Positions 52,923 to 61,873 of a DNA stretch of 64,000 nucleotides are shown here, in pieces. Origin of the DNA: BTUB01 sp963836585 (GTDB lineage Bacteria; Babelota; Babeliae; Babelales; Vermiphilaceae). Location: contig CAWIJV010000001.1 in the NCBI GenBank assembly GCA_963836585.1, positions 248,001-312,000 of the forward strand, read 5' to 3'. How positions within the stretch are numbered: the stretch's first letter is position 1; each line of letters starts with the position of its first letter. The notes beneath the pieces were generated by a model. The model was not told the origin of the DNA and ran no database searches. It saw nothing but the letters and a program-made list of their open reading frames with translations. The position numbers and the translations under genes are program-made.

Positions 52923-53547
52923 TCCAGTAGGATTTAGATTAGGTATTTACCGAAATTGGAATTCGCGTTGGTTTGCTCGCAAATCATACGGTAAAGAAGT
53001 TTTAGAAGATTTCCAGATTAGAAAGTTTCTCGGTTCAGCTTTAGAAGGTGCCGAAATCTCTAATATTGAGATCGAAAAAGCGGGCGATGACAATATGCGT
53101 ATTACCCTCCATTCAGGAAGACCTGGAATTGTGATTGGTAAGCGCGGGCAGGATATCGATTTCTTGCGCACTGAACTGGCGCGCCGCTGGAATAAAAAGA
53201 ATGTGGAAGTTTCTGTCCAGGAAGTAAAAAATCCTGAGATGGACGCGGTCTTGGTTGCTAAGAATATTGCTGAACAGTTGGTAAAGCGAGGCAGCTTTAA
53301 AAAAGCGATGAAACGGGCTGCGATTTCCGCGATGAAAAGTGGAGCAAAAGGAATAAAAATTTGTTGTTCGGGCCGTTTGAATGGCGCTGAAATTGCGCGT
53401 GAAGAATGGACCCGTGTTGGCTCAGTTCCGTTGCATACTATCAGATCTGATATTGATTATGGTTTCGCTGAAGCGCTAACCACGTACGGAAAAATCGGGG
53501 TTAAAGTCTGGATCTGCAAAGGTGAATACCAGCAGGCAGGTTATTAA
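52906..53547 (+). CDS. rpsC: Ribosomal protein uS3
   Basis: The 213-residue protein uses a GTG start within rplV. It has GQKVNPVGFRLGIYRNWNSR, a KH domain with GRPGIVIGKRGQDIDFLRTE and a C-terminal domain (MKSGAKGIKICCSGRLNGAE, IRSDIDYGFAEALTTYGKIG). It contacts mRNA at the entry site. Confidence 0.96.
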   Translation: MGQKVNPVGFRLGIYRNWNSRWFARKSYGKEVLEDFQIRKFLGSALEGAEISNIEIEKAGDDNMRITLHSGRPGIVIGKRGQDIDFLRTELARRWNKKNVEVSVQEVKNPEMDAVLVAKNIAEQLVKRGSFKKAMKRAAISAMKSGAKGIKICCSGRLNGAEIAREEWTRVGSVPLHTIRSDIDYGFAEALTTYGKIGVKVWICKGEYQQAGY

Positions 53548-53560
53548 TTAGGATGCAATT

Positions 53561-53983
53561 ATGTTGATGCCAAAAAAAACAAAGTTTAGAAAAGTGCAGC
53601 GCGGTAATATGAAGGGTCTTTCCAAGGGCGCGCGTGACGTTGCTTTTGGAGAATATGGCTTACAAGCAGTTGAGCCGTGCTGGGTCACGGCGCAACAGAT
53701 TGAATCGATGCGTATTACCGTTGCCCGTAAGTTACCCAAAACCGGAAAGTTTTATTTACGTATCTTTCCCGATAAGCCGGTAACCAAAAAGCCTGCTGAA
53801 ACTCGTATGGGTAAGGGTAAGGGTAATCCGGAGTTGTGGGTTTCTGTGGTAAAACGAGGACGAGTGATTTGTGAAGTGGCGGGAATGACGGAAGTGGAAG
53901 CGCGTAAAGCATTGCTCTCTGCGACTTACAAATTGCCGGTGAAGACCAAGTTTGTGAAAAAAACAGACCAGACAGCAGCATAA
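53561..53983 (+). CDS. rplP: Ribosomal protein uL16
   Basis: The 140-residue protein starts MLMPKKTKFRKVQRG and has RDVAFGEYGLQAVEPCWVTA, RIFPDKPVTKKPAETRMGKG and KGNPELWVSVVKRGRVICEV. It places the A-site tRNA on the 50S subunit. GGATG precedes the start. Confidence 0.96.
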   Translation: MLMPKKTKFRKVQRGNMKGLSKGARDVAFGEYGLQAVEPCWVTAQQIESMRITVARKLPKTGKFYLRIFPDKPVTKKPAETRMGKGKGNPELWVSVVKRGRVICEVAGMTEVEARKALLSATYKLPVKTKFVKKTDQTAA

Positions 53984-53998
53984 TTTAGGGCAAAGAAG

Positions 53999-54205
53999 AT
54001 GAAAATCACCGCATTAAAAGATACATTAAAACAGCTTGAGATTAAGGATCTTGCCTTAAAGCTCGATTCACTGCGACGTGAATATTTTACTTTGAGATTG
54101 AATTCTAGCACTTCGCATGTTAAAGACTATTCGCAGTTTAAAAAATCTCGTAAAAATATTGCGCGTACCTTAACGGCATTGCGTCAAAAAGGTGTCAAAA
54201 ACTGA
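53999..54205 (+). CDS. rpmC: Ribosomal protein uL29
   Basis: The 68-residue helical protein has ALKLDSLRREYFTLRLNSST and SRKNIARTLTALRQKGVKN. It lies at the tunnel exit beside L23. Its last 14 bases overlap the probable GTG start of rpsQ. Confidence 0.94.
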   Translation: MKITALKDTLKQLEIKDLALKLDSLRREYFTLRLNSSTSHVKDYSQFKKSRKNIARTLTALRQKGVKN

Positions 54206-54460
54206 ACAAAACGGCTTTATACCGGTACGGTAGTATCCGATAAAATGGATAAAACGCTTGTGGTAAAAACTGAGCGTACTTTTGCTCAGGGAGAGTTCTC
54301 AAAAATTATGAGAAGCGTGAAAAAGTATAAAGTTCACGATGAAAAAGAGGCCGCTAAAATTGGTGACATCGTAGAATTTTACGAGGGTCGGCCGGTTTCA
54401 AAAACAAAATATATGTATCTTAAGCAGGTCGTAAAACCGGCAGCAGCAAGCCAGGAGTAA
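54192..54460 (+). CDS. rpsQ: Ribosomal protein uS17, with a one-base deletion near the start
   Basis: The longest ATG frame (54245) starts at MDKTLVVKTERTF, which is too late: it lacks the first strand of the OB fold. In the same frame upstream, TGTVVSDK continues back to RLY at 54212, then meets a stop. GTG at 54192 reads MSKTEQ in the other frame. Adding one A to the CAAAAC run at 54207-54212 joins them into MSKTEQKRLYTGTVVSDKMD, the S17 pattern. KYKVHDEKEAAKIGDIVEFY and EGRPVSKTK follow. So the full gene is 54192-54460 and one A is missing here. Confidence 0.88.
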
Positions 54461-54463
54461 ATC

Positions 54464-54841
54464 GTGAGTATTCAAAAAGAAACAAATTTAGAAATTGCCG
54501 ATAACTCCGGCGCCAAAAAAATGCGCGTTATTTCAATTGTGGGTAGTACCCGTAAAAAATGTGCTGAGCTAGGCGATCTGGTAAAATGCGCGGTCAAAGA
54601 GGCGATTCCCGGTGGCATCGTTAAGAAGAAGCAGATTGTCGAGGCGGTTGTGGTGCGGGTAGTAAAGCCGTATCGCAGAGATGATGGTTCGTATATTAGT
54701 TTTAGTGAAAATGCAGCGGTAATTGTAAAAGGCGAAAAGGGCGAGAAAGAGCCGGTGGCTACTCGTATTTTTGGACCGGTTGCGCGTGAATTGCGTGCTA
54801 ATTTTCCTAAAATTGTGTCGTTGGCCCCTGAGGTTGCATAA
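54464..54841 (+). CDS. rplN: Ribosomal protein uL14
   Basis: The 125-residue protein uses GTG and has TNLEIADNSGAKKMRVISIV, GDLVKCAVKEAIPGG, VKKKQIVEAVVVRV and IFGPVARELR. It forms part of the intersubunit bridge and the site of RsfS binding. Confidence 0.96.
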   Translation: MSIQKETNLEIADNSGAKKMRVISIVGSTRKKCAELGDLVKCAVKEAIPGGIVKKKQIVEAVVVRVVKPYRRDDGSYISFSENAAVIVKGEKGEKEPVATRIFGPVARELRANFPKIVSLAPEVA

Positions 54842-54850
54842 GGAATAAAT

Positions 54851-55166
54851 ATGGTTGCGCGAATTAAGAAAAACGACACGGTTGTTGTGTTATCAGGAAA
54901 ATATAAAGATAAGAAAAGCACTGTTGTTGAAGTTTTACCTAAAAAGGGTAAAGTTTTAGTAAAAGATATTGCGATGGTCACCCGCCATGTAAAAGCTCGT
55001 AAACAGGGCGAAACTCCCGGTATACGAAAAGAAGAGCAGCATATCAATGCATCGCTTGGTAATGCCGGTTTGTACCGCTTGTAAAGTTCCCTGCCGTGTG
55101 AATAGCAAGGTAATTGAAGGTGGCAATAGGGTGCGTGTTTGCAATCGCTGTGAAGAGATATTCTAA
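54851..55166 (+). CDS. rplX: Ribosomal protein uL24, zinc-ribbon type, with a one-base insertion
   Basis: The frame from 54851 encodes KKNDTVVVLSGKYKDKKSTV, a KOW-type fold, but ends early at 55084. Dropping one G of the GG at 55058-55059 continues it as LVMPVCTACKVPCRVNSKVI and VRVCNRCEEIF, stop at 55166. That gives about 104 residues and the four-Cys C-terminal part usual for L24. Without the correction the protein would lose it. L24 starts assembly of the 50S subunit. Confidence 0.88.
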
Positions 55167-55168
55167 TT

Positions 55169-55748
55169 ATGGTTGTAGGAAAAAATACCATGGAAAAAGC
55201 TCGCGGAAAAGCCCGGCTTGAAGAGTTATACACTAGCACATTACGCAAGAACATTCAGAAGAATCTGAATCTGAAGAATGTTATGGAAGTGCCTAAACTG
55301 TCTAAGATCGTTCTCAATGTTGGCGTAAAAGATGCCATCAGTGATAATAAAATATTGCAGGCGGTCATGGACACAGTCCAAAAAATATCTGGTCAGGCGC
55401 CGGTCAGAACATTAGCCAAAAAGTCGATTGCCGGCTTTAAATTGCGTGCGGGAATGCCGATTGGCGTTAAAGTAACGTTACGCAAAAAAAATATGTATAA
55501 CTTTTTGGATAAGCTGATCAATTTAAGTTTGCCAAAAATGCGAGATTTTCAAGGAGTTCCGGTTTCATTTGATGGAAGAGGTAACTACAATCTTGGTCTT
55601 AAGGAAACTACAATATTTCCTGAAGTAAGTTATGACGTCAATCAGAAGCTGTTTGGTCTTAATGTAACCATTTGTACCACTGCTGTTACCGATGAACAGT
55701 GCCGTGAGATTACTCAAAGAGTTCGGCATGCCGTTTCGTAAAGCATAG
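55169..55748 (+). CDS. rplE: Ribosomal protein uL5, with a one-base insertion near the end
   Basis: The protein has NVMEVPKLSKIVLNVGVKDA, GQAPVRTLAKKSIAGFKLRA, RDFQGVPVSFDGRGNYNLGL and PEVSYDVNQKLFGLNVTI. The uncorrected frame ends REITQRVRHAVS at 55741. In the frame one base on, LKEFGMPFRKA and a stop at 55748 follow, which is the standard L5 end. An extra base near 55708-55713 is therefore likely. L5 binds 5S rRNA. The N-terminal 14 residues are longer than usual. Confidence 0.9.
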
Positions 55749-55771
55749 TAATTGATAGATAGGAAAATAGA

Positions 55772-55957
55772 ATGGCGAAAAAAGCGCTCATTGAAAAAAC
55801 AAATAGAACTCCAAAATTCTCATCGCGAGCAAAGAATCGTTGTAAGCTTTGTGGCAGACCACGCGGTTATATGCGCATGTTTATGCTGTGTCGTCTGTGC
55901 TTTAGGAAAATGGCCCTTGATGGTCTTCTTCCCGGTGTTAAAAAGACAAGCTGGTAA
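55772..55957 (+). CDS. rpsN: Ribosomal protein uS14, short zinc-binding type
   Basis: The 61-residue protein has the zinc site CKLCGRPRGYMRMFMLCRLC and the end PGVKKTSW. This is the short C+ form, as opposed to the long zinc-free form of about 100 residues. Confidence 0.96.
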   Translation: MAKKALIEKTNRTPKFSSRAKNRCKLCGRPRGYMRMFMLCRLCFRKMALDGLLPGVKKTSW

Positions 55958-55978
55958 AACTTATTATAAAGGATATGA

Positions 55979-56371
55979 ATGTCTATAGATGTAATCGGTG
56001 ATTTTCTGACTATTATTCGCAATGGCTTAATGGCATCGAAATCATTTGTGCTTGCCCCTCACTCACGCCTTAAGATGGAAGTTGCTACCATTTTAAAAGA
56101 TGAAGGCTTTATCAAAGATGCGGTGGCTGTTGACCAAGATTCAAAAAAATGTATTAAAGTCTTTTTGAAGTATGTTGACGGTGAATCGGTAATTCATGAA
56201 ATAAAGCGGATCAGCACGCCGGGAAGACGCTCCTATAAAGGCGCGATCAATATTAAACCGGTAATCGGTGGTTTGGGTGTTTCAATTTTGACTACCAGCA
56301 AAGGGATAATCTCCCATAAGCAAGCTAAAGAATTGGGCATCGGTGGCGAAGTTATGTGCACTGTTTGGTAA
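55979..56371 (+). CDS. rpsH: Ribosomal protein uS8
   Basis: The 130-residue protein has GDFLTIIRNGLMASKSFVLA, RISTPGRRSYKG, GLGVSILTTSKGIISHKQAK and the end GIGGEVMCTVW. It binds the central domain of 16S rRNA; in E. coli it also represses the spc operon. AAAGGAT precedes the ATG. Confidence 0.96.
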   Translation: MSIDVIGDFLTIIRNGLMASKSFVLAPHSRLKMEVATILKDEGFIKDAVAVDQDSKKCIKVFLKYVDGESVIHEIKRISTPGRRSYKGAINIKPVIGGLGVSILTTSKGIISHKQAKELGIGGEVMCTVW

Positions 56372-56380
56372 GGGTAAAAT

Positions 56381-56932
56381 ATGTCTAAAATTGGCAGAAA
56401 ACCTATTGATATAGGTACAGCAAAAATCGAAATTAAAGGCAAAGAGATACACTTTAGCGGCAAAAAAGGCTCAGGTGTATTTGTATTGCCGGAGCAAATG
56501 TCAGCATCCTTGGATGGTACGCAACTTTCCCTTACCTATGAAAAAAGCGGTAAGAGTTTCGGTGATGCCAATCGTATCTGGGGGCTTAATCGCGCCCTAT
56601 TGGCAAATAAAATTAAAGGGTGCCAGCAAGAGTTTGATAAAGTGATACTCATTAACGGATTGGGCTTCAAAGCGGTCGTTGCGGGTAATAAAGTGGTATT
56701 TTCACTGGGCTTTAGCCATAAGATTGATTTTCAATTGCCTAAAGAAGTTACCTTGGAAGTTGATAAAACCGGTCAGCGTTTAGTGTTTCGCTCATCCGAT
56801 AGAGAGCTATTAGGACAAGTATGCTCTCAAGTGCGTGCCTTGCGACCACCTGAACCATACAAGGGAACCGGCGTAAAATTAGAAACAGAAGTTATCGCGC
56901 GTAAAGCGGGTAAAACAAAAGCAGCAGCTTAA
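56381..56932 (+). CDS. rplF: Ribosomal protein uL6
   Basis: The 183-residue protein has MSKIGRKPIDI, NRALLANKIKGCQQEFDKVI, LGFSHKIDFQLPKEVTLEVD and PPEPYKGTGVKLETEVIARK. It lies near the sarcin-ricin loop. Complete, unlike several neighbours. Confidence 0.96.
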   Translation: MSKIGRKPIDIGTAKIEIKGKEIHFSGKKGSGVFVLPEQMSASLDGTQLSLTYEKSGKSFGDANRIWGLNRALLANKIKGCQQEFDKVILINGLGFKAVVAGNKVVFSLGFSHKIDFQLPKEVTLEVDKTGQRLVFRSSDRELLGQVCSQVRALRPPEPYKGTGVKLETEVIARKAGKTKAAA

Positions 56933-56950
56933 TAGATAATAGGTGTTCTC

Positions 56951-57305
56951 GTGAGTTTAGAGAGAAAAGTTCAAACAAGAAAAGCGAAAAGACAATTGCG
57001 TGTGCGCAGCCGTTTAAAAACAGCAGGTAAAGCGCGTGTTTCAGTGTTCAAGAGCCTCAATCATATTTATGCGCAAGTCATCAATGATGAAAAACATGCA
57101 ACGGTAGCCAGCTGCTCAACATTAGAGCTGGATACCCTCAAGGGCGATAAAAAGAAAAAGGCTCATGCCGTTGGAATAGAATTGGCAAAACGCGCAAAGA
57201 AAGCAGGTATTGAATCGGTTGTATTTGACCGTGGCCACTTTCTCTATCATGGAAGAGTTAAATCATTGGCTGATGGACTTGCGTGAAGGCGGACTAAACG
57301 TTTAG
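56951..57305 (+). CDS. rplR: Ribosomal protein uL18, with a one-base insertion near the end
   Basis: A GTG start begins MSLERKVQTRKAKRQLRVRS. The body has RVSVFKSLNHIYAQVINDEK and VVFDRGHFLYHGRVKSLAD. The uncorrected frame ends DGLA at 57286. Removing one G of the pair at 57275-57276 gives ADDLREGGLNV and a stop at 57305, the normal L18 C-terminus (AREGGL type). It binds 5S rRNA. Confidence 0.88.
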
Positions 57306-57327
57306 TATCAAGGTTTTGGGATCAATA

Positions 57328-57837
57328 ATGGCAGAAAATAAAAAAGCCAGTAATTTTGTAGATTTTGTGGTGCATGTTGCTCGGGTTACTAAAGTGACCA
57401 AGGGTGGTAAAACTTTTTCATTCTCAGCATTGGTTGTTTCAGGAAATCCTGAAGCAGGCCAAGTTGGTTTGGGATTGGGAAAAAGTCGTGAACCTAATCT
57501 TGCAATTGCTAAGGCTACCAGTCAGGCGCGTAAAAATCTGATTACTGTTGCGCTGCGCGGCACCACACTTCCGTATGATGTGTTGGGCCGGCATGGCGCA
57601 AGCCGCGTGGTAATTCGTCCGGCATACAAAGGTACCGGTCTGATTGCCGGTGGTGCAGTGAGAAAAATTATGGAAGCAGCGGGAGTAAAAGACGTTCTAG
57701 CTAAATCTTTAGGTTCTTCCAATGCTAAAAATGTGGCCAAGGCAACGCTCAATGCATTTGCTCAACTGCGTTCCGCATCCGATTTGGCAAAACTGCGTGG
57801 TAAAACAATACAAGAACTTGTTGGCGGGAGCAAATAA
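57328..57837 (+). CDS. rpsE: Ribosomal protein uS5
   Basis: The 169-residue protein starts at MAENKKASNFVDFVVHVARV; an in-frame start 12 bases earlier is less likely. It has FSALVVSGNPEAGQVGLGLG, LPYDVLGRHGASRVVIRPAY, GTGLIAGGAVRKIMEAAGVK and SSNAKNVAKATLNA. Its stop overlaps the rplO ATG by one base. rpmD (L30), which usually lies between, is absent. Confidence 0.96.
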   Translation: MAENKKASNFVDFVVHVARVTKVTKGGKTFSFSALVVSGNPEAGQVGLGLGKSREPNLAIAKATSQARKNLITVALRGTTLPYDVLGRHGASRVVIRPAYKGTGLIAGGAVRKIMEAAGVKDVLAKSLGSSNAKNVAKATLNAFAQLRSASDLAKLRGKTIQELVGGSK

Positions 57838-58289
57838 TGGTTGGATTGCATTCACTAAAAACATTGGTTAAAAAAAGAAAACGTGTTGGCCGTGGCGGCA
57901 AGCTCGGCGGCACCTCAGGAAAAGGCCACAAGGGTCAAAAAGCGCGTTCTGGTGGCTATGTCCGTATCGGTTATGAAGGTGGCCAGATGCCATTATACCG
58001 CCGTTTGCCAAAGCGCGGATTCAATAATCATGAGTTCCAAACCGAAACGCTGGTGGTCAATCTTAAAGATTTAGAACGTGCCTTTGATGCCGGCGCAACG
58101 GTTGATACTGCTTCATTGGTCGAAAAAGGAGTCATCAAAGTTCCCAAAGGTTACCGTGTAGCGATTAAAATTTTGGGTAACGGAACATTAACTAAAAAAT
58201 TGATGGTGTCCGCAGACGCGTTCAGCGAATCTGCATCGAAAGCAATTCAAGACTGTGGTGGGCAGGCGATATTACCAAAGGAGATGTGA
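57837..58289 (+). CDS. rplO: Ribosomal protein uL15
   Basis: The 150-residue protein has VGRGGKLGGTSGKGHKGQKA, GYEGGQMPLYRRLPKRGFNN and VSADAFSESASKAIQDCGGQ. It helps late 50S assembly. secY follows after 4 bases. Confidence 0.95.
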   Translation: MVGLHSLKTLVKKRKRVGRGGKLGGTSGKGHKGQKARSGGYVRIGYEGGQMPLYRRLPKRGFNNHEFQTETLVVNLKDLERAFDAGATVDTASLVEKGVIKVPKGYRVAIKILGNGTLTKKLMVSADAFSESASKAIQDCGGQAILPKEM

Positions 58290-58293
58290 AGCC

Positions 58294-59609
58294 ATGGTTT
58301 TGTTCAGTAACTTTATAAATATTTTCTATATTTCCGAGCTACGCAGAAAAGTTCTGTATACTTTGGGGCTTTTGATCGTGTACCGCATTAGGTGCGCACA
58401 TACCGTTGATTGGTATCGATATTGCCGCCTTGCGCGCTATGATGGAACAAGCAAGCACCCTCGGTGGCATTTTTAAATATATCGATCTGTTTTCAGGCGG
58501 TATGTTGCAAAATGGTGCATTGTTTGCGCTGGGGATTACTCCCTATATTACTGCCTCAATTATGATGCAGATGGCCACGATGACCATTCCGGCATTGGAG
58601 CTGCTGCAAAAAGAGGGCGAGTATGGTCGTAAGATTATTAATCAATATACCCGTTACCTTACCTTAGGCGTTGGTATTGTGCAAAGCTTGAGCCTTGCCT
58701 TTATCTTGGAGAGCAACAATCTTGTGCTTGATCCTGGTTGGGGTTTTAGGCTTCTCTTGTATCATCTATTAACAGTGGGTTCTCTGTTTGTGATGTGGCT
58801 GGGTGAGCAAATTTCACTCTTTGGGTTGGGCAATGGTAGTAGCATGATAATCTTTGCCGGGATTGTGGCGCGATTCCTGAAGATGCTCTCAAAACAATCT
58901 ATCAGGCCCAGAGGGATTGGTTAACGGATATCTGAGTATGGCATTAGTGGCTCTTTTTATTGCGATTGCCGCCTGCATTGTGTTCCTTGGAAAAAGGTGA
59001 ACGTAAAATTCCGGTGCAATATACGCGCCGAGTGGTTGGTCAGCGCGTGTTTGGTGGCCAAAGCACCTATATTCCCTTTAAAATAAACGTGCCGGGCGTT
59101 ATGCCGGTTATTTTTGCCGGCGCCGTGCTCAATATTCCCATGTTTGCCGCAGCGACTGCTCTCGGGCAAATTTGCTTTTTTCAAGTGGATTTCTGAGAGT
59201 ATGACTCCGACCGGTATTTTATATAACGTGATCGAATTTGTGCTCATTATCTTCTTCTCATTCTTTTACACTGCCTTAGTCTATAACCCGGATGAGTTGG
59301 CAGACAACATGAAAAAGAGCGGTGGCCATATTCCGGGAGTTGCGCCCGGGCCGCAAAACCTCAGAATTTTTCAATTATATCTTAACGCGCATTGGCTTGG
59401 TTGGCGCCATATATCTGGCGATTCTGGCCCTTTTGCCTAATATTTTAAGAATGTTTGTTCAGATGCCTTTCAACCTGGGAGGAACCTCCCTATTGATCGT
59501 GGTGGGCGTGGCGCTTGATACTGCCGCGCAGATTGAATCTTACCTGATTGAGCACCGCTATGAAGGATTTCTTACCACCGGCCGCATGAAGATGAGGGGT
59601 GAGCGTTGA
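58294..59609 (+). pseudogene. secY: Preprotein translocase subunit SecY, broken by about six single-base indels
   Basis: SecY segments lie in order but in shifting frames: ISELRRKVLYTLGLLIVYRI; DIAALRAMMEQASTL and GITPYITASIMMQMATM; PEDALKTIYQAQRD; GYLSMALVALFIAIAACIVF; EKGERKIPVQYTRRVVGQRV; KFAFFKWISESMTP; RPGRKTSEFFNYILTRIGLV; and YLIEHRYEGFLTTGRM. Likely sites: extra A near 58391, missing C near 58872, missing G near 58914, extra G near 58990, 59164 and 59343. Corrected, the product is about 438 residues, normal for SecY. It is essential, so error in the sequence is likelier than loss. Confidence 0.92.
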
Positions 59610-60295
59610 GCCCTACTAAAAATGTCTTTATCTTCATTGGTCCGCCAGGGTCCGGTAAAGGGACTCTTTCTCATCTGTGCACCAAGACGCTGGGGTGGGT
59701 TCAGCTTTCAACCGGTAACCTGTGTAGGAAGCACATTGCTGAGCAAACCGAAATCGGTAAACAGATAGATTTTGCCCTAAAATCTGGTAAACTGGTTTCA
59801 GATAATCTCATAAATGCAATGGTTCATGACTGGTTCATCACCATCATCAATGAAACAGATAATATCATTTTGGACGGTTATCCTCGAACGGTTGCTCAAG
59901 CCCAAGCTTTGCAGAGTTTTTTTCAAGAACGTATGCCACAGGTACGGGTGCAGGTGATTCGTTTTTTTGTTTCTGATGATGTGGTCATTGATCGTATCTC
60001 TCATCGTTTAGTGTGTCTCAATAAAGATTGCCAGGAGGTATACTCCAGCAATCAGGGATCTCGCAAGCCGATGCGTGAGATGATATGTGATGTTTGTTCC
60101 GGTCCATTAGGGCGGCGCACCGATGATGAAGTAATGGCAGCTAAGGAACGGTTGCAAACATATCATAAGCATGAGCGCGAGCTGATGCTTTTTTATAAAC
60201 AAGCGCCCGTTGCCGTGAGCGAATTTAAGGGGGAGCGTTCGTGGGAACAGGTGTTTGAAGATTTTAAGCAATTGGTAGGGGCCAAAGAGCTATGA
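59606..60295 (+). CDS. adk: Adenylate kinase
   Basis: The 229-residue enzyme interconverts ATP, AMP and ADP. P-loop IGPPGSGKGTLSHL, AMP site STGNLCRKH and DGYPRTVAQAQAL, a LID with four Cys (CLNKDCQEVY and CDVCSGPLGRRTDD) of the zinc-binding type. TTG start overlaps the secY stop. The stop overlaps the map ATG (ATGA). Confidence 0.95.
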   Translation: MSPTKNVFIFIGPPGSGKGTLSHLCTKTLGWVQLSTGNLCRKHIAEQTEIGKQIDFALKSGKLVSDNLINAMVHDWFITIINETDNIILDGYPRTVAQAQALQSFFQERMPQVRVQVIRFFVSDDVVIDRISHRLVCLNKDCQEVYSSNQGSRKPMREMICDVCSGPLGRRTDDEVMAAKERLQTYHKHERELMLFYKQAPVAVSEFKGERSWEQVFEDFKQLVGAKEL

Positions 60296-61041
60296 TTAGC
60301 ATCAAAAGTAAAAGTTCCGTGGCAAAAATGGAAAAAGCAGGAATGCTTTTGCGATCTGTTTTTGATGCGTTGACACTTGCCCAAGGCATGTCAACCGCGG
60401 ATATTGATGCTGAAATTGCGCGTTTGCTTAAAGAAAAAAATTTGCTTTCCAAATCACTGGGATATCGCGGATATAATCATGTCAGCTGCATCTCAGTGAA
60501 TGATGAAGTGGTGCACGGTGTGCCTTCCGCTTCAAGAATTGTAAAAAAGGGTGATTTGGTAAAGGTTGATGTGTGTGCGTCTCATGAGGGGTATTGCGCT
60601 GATATGGCGCGAGCCTTTTTTATTGGTACTCCTTCAAAAGATGCAGCTGCTTTAGTTGCGGTTGCAGAAAGTGCATTAAAAAGTGGTATCAATCAGGCGC
60701 GCGCCGGTAATCGTTTGGGAGATATCTCAGCGGCTATTCAGACCGAAGTAGAAAAGCACGGATTTGGCGTGGTGCGGGATTTTGCCGGCCATGGGATTGG
60801 CAAACGGATGCACGAGGATCCTGAAATTTTAAATTATGGCACTCCCGGTAAAGGCCCACTGTTGCAAGTGGGAATGACCTTTGCCATTGAGCCGATGATT
60901 ACTCAAGGGCATTATAAGGTGTATGTCACCGATGATGGCTGGACCGTTAAAACGGTCGATAAAAGCTTAGCCGCGCATGTTGAAGATACGGTTGCAATTA
61001 CCACTGATGGACCAAAAGTATTAACCAGAAGTAATGGGTAA
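60292..61041 (+). CDS. map: Methionine aminopeptidase, type I
   Basis: The 249-residue enzyme removes N-terminal Met. Metal ligands lie in VDVCASHEGYCADMARAFF, FAGHGIGKRMHEDPEILNYG, FAIEPMI and HVEDTVAIT. NHVSCISVNDEVVHGVPSAS is the conserved first block. It follows adk by overlap, the usual order in this operon. Confidence 0.96.
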   Translation: MISIKSKSSVAKMEKAGMLLRSVFDALTLAQGMSTADIDAEIARLLKEKNLLSKSLGYRGYNHVSCISVNDEVVHGVPSASRIVKKGDLVKVDVCASHEGYCADMARAFFIGTPSKDAAALVAVAESALKSGINQARAGNRLGDISAAIQTEVEKHGFGVVRDFAGHGIGKRMHEDPEILNYGTPGKGPLLQVGMTFAIEPMITQGHYKVYVTDDGWTVKTVDKSLAAHVEDTVAITTDGPKVLTRSNG

Positions 61042-61049
61042 AATTTTAT

Positions 61050-61292
61050 ATGTCACATAAACATGAACATAAACAAAAAGAAGAAGTAATAAAAGTTGAT
61101 GGTGTGGTAAAAGAAACATTGCCCAATGCGATGTTTCGCGTGGAAATTGAGGGTGGCCATGAAGTGCTGGGGCATGTGTCGGGAAAAATGCGCATGCACT
61201 ATATAAAAATTTTACCCGGAGATCGGGTGGCGCTTGAACTATCACCCTATGATTTGAAGCGCGGAAGAATTGTTTTGAGATATAAAAACTAA
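61050..61292 (+). CDS. infA: Translation initiation factor IF-1
   Basis: The 80-residue OB-fold protein has VDGVVKETLPNAMFRVEIEG, VLGHVSGKMRMHYIKILPGD and SPYDLKRGRIVLRYKN. A Lys/His-rich extension of about eight residues precedes the usual start. Confidence 0.95.
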   Translation: MSHKHEHKQKEEVIKVDGVVKETLPNAMFRVEIEGGHEVLGHVSGKMRMHYIKILPGDRVALELSPYDLKRGRIVLRYKN

Positions 61293-61321
61293 CAGCAAGA
61301 TAGGTCCTAAAGGGTACTTGG

Positions 61322-61438
61322 ATGAAAGTAAGAACTTCAGTAAAACAGATTTGTAAAAGCTGTCGCTTTATCAAGCGTAAAGGTGTGGTGCGTGTTATTT
61401 GCAAGAAAAATGCTCGTCACAAACAGCGTCAAGGATAG
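61322..61438 (+). CDS. rpmJ: Ribosomal protein bL36
   Basis: The 38-residue protein MKVRTSVKQICKSCRF then IKRKGVVRVICKKNARHKQR has the C-x2-C...C...H zinc motif of L36. ATG with TTGGA upstream. Too short for many gene finders, but the family match is complete. Confidence 0.95.
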   Translation: MKVRTSVKQICKSCRFIKRKGVVRVICKKNARHKQRQG

Positions 61439-61455
61439 GAAAATTAAGGAATTCT

Positions 61456-61845
61456 ATGGCACGAATTGAAGGTGTTAATTTACCGACAAATAAAAGAATT
61501 GAATATGCGCTCACCTACCTATTCGGTATTGGGCTCACGTCATCTCAACATATTCTCAATAAATTAAAAATCGATTTTAATAAACGCGTAAAAGATCTTA
61601 CTGATGCTGAAGTTGCACAGATTTCTAAAGAAGTTTCCGGTAACTATACCACCGAGGGTGAACTGCGCAGAGATATTACGCTGAATATTAAACGTCTTCA
61701 AGAGATTGGTAGCTATCGTGGATTGCGCCATAAAAAAGGGTTGCCGGTTCGTGGCCAGCGTACCAAAACGAATGCGCGTACCCGTAAAGGACCGCGTAAA
61801 GCAGGTTCGGCAATCGCATTGAAGAAAAAAGTTACTAAGAAATAA
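61456..61845 (+). CDS. rpsM: Ribosomal protein uS13
   Basis: The 129-residue protein starts at MARIEGVNLPTNKRIEYALT (AAGGA upstream). It has TYLFGIGLTSSQHILNKL and GSYRGLRHKKGLPVRGQRTK and NARTRKGPRKA. It contacts the 50S subunit and the P-site tRNA. An in-frame ATG 57 bases earlier lies within rpmJ and is not used by the family. Confidence 0.96.
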   Translation: MARIEGVNLPTNKRIEYALTYLFGIGLTSSQHILNKLKIDFNKRVKDLTDAEVAQISKEVSGNYTTEGELRRDITLNIKRLQEIGSYRGLRHKKGLPVRGQRTKTNARTRKGPRKAGSAIALKKKVTKK

Positions 61846-61873
61846 TTGTTAGGTATTAGAGGTATCGTTACAG

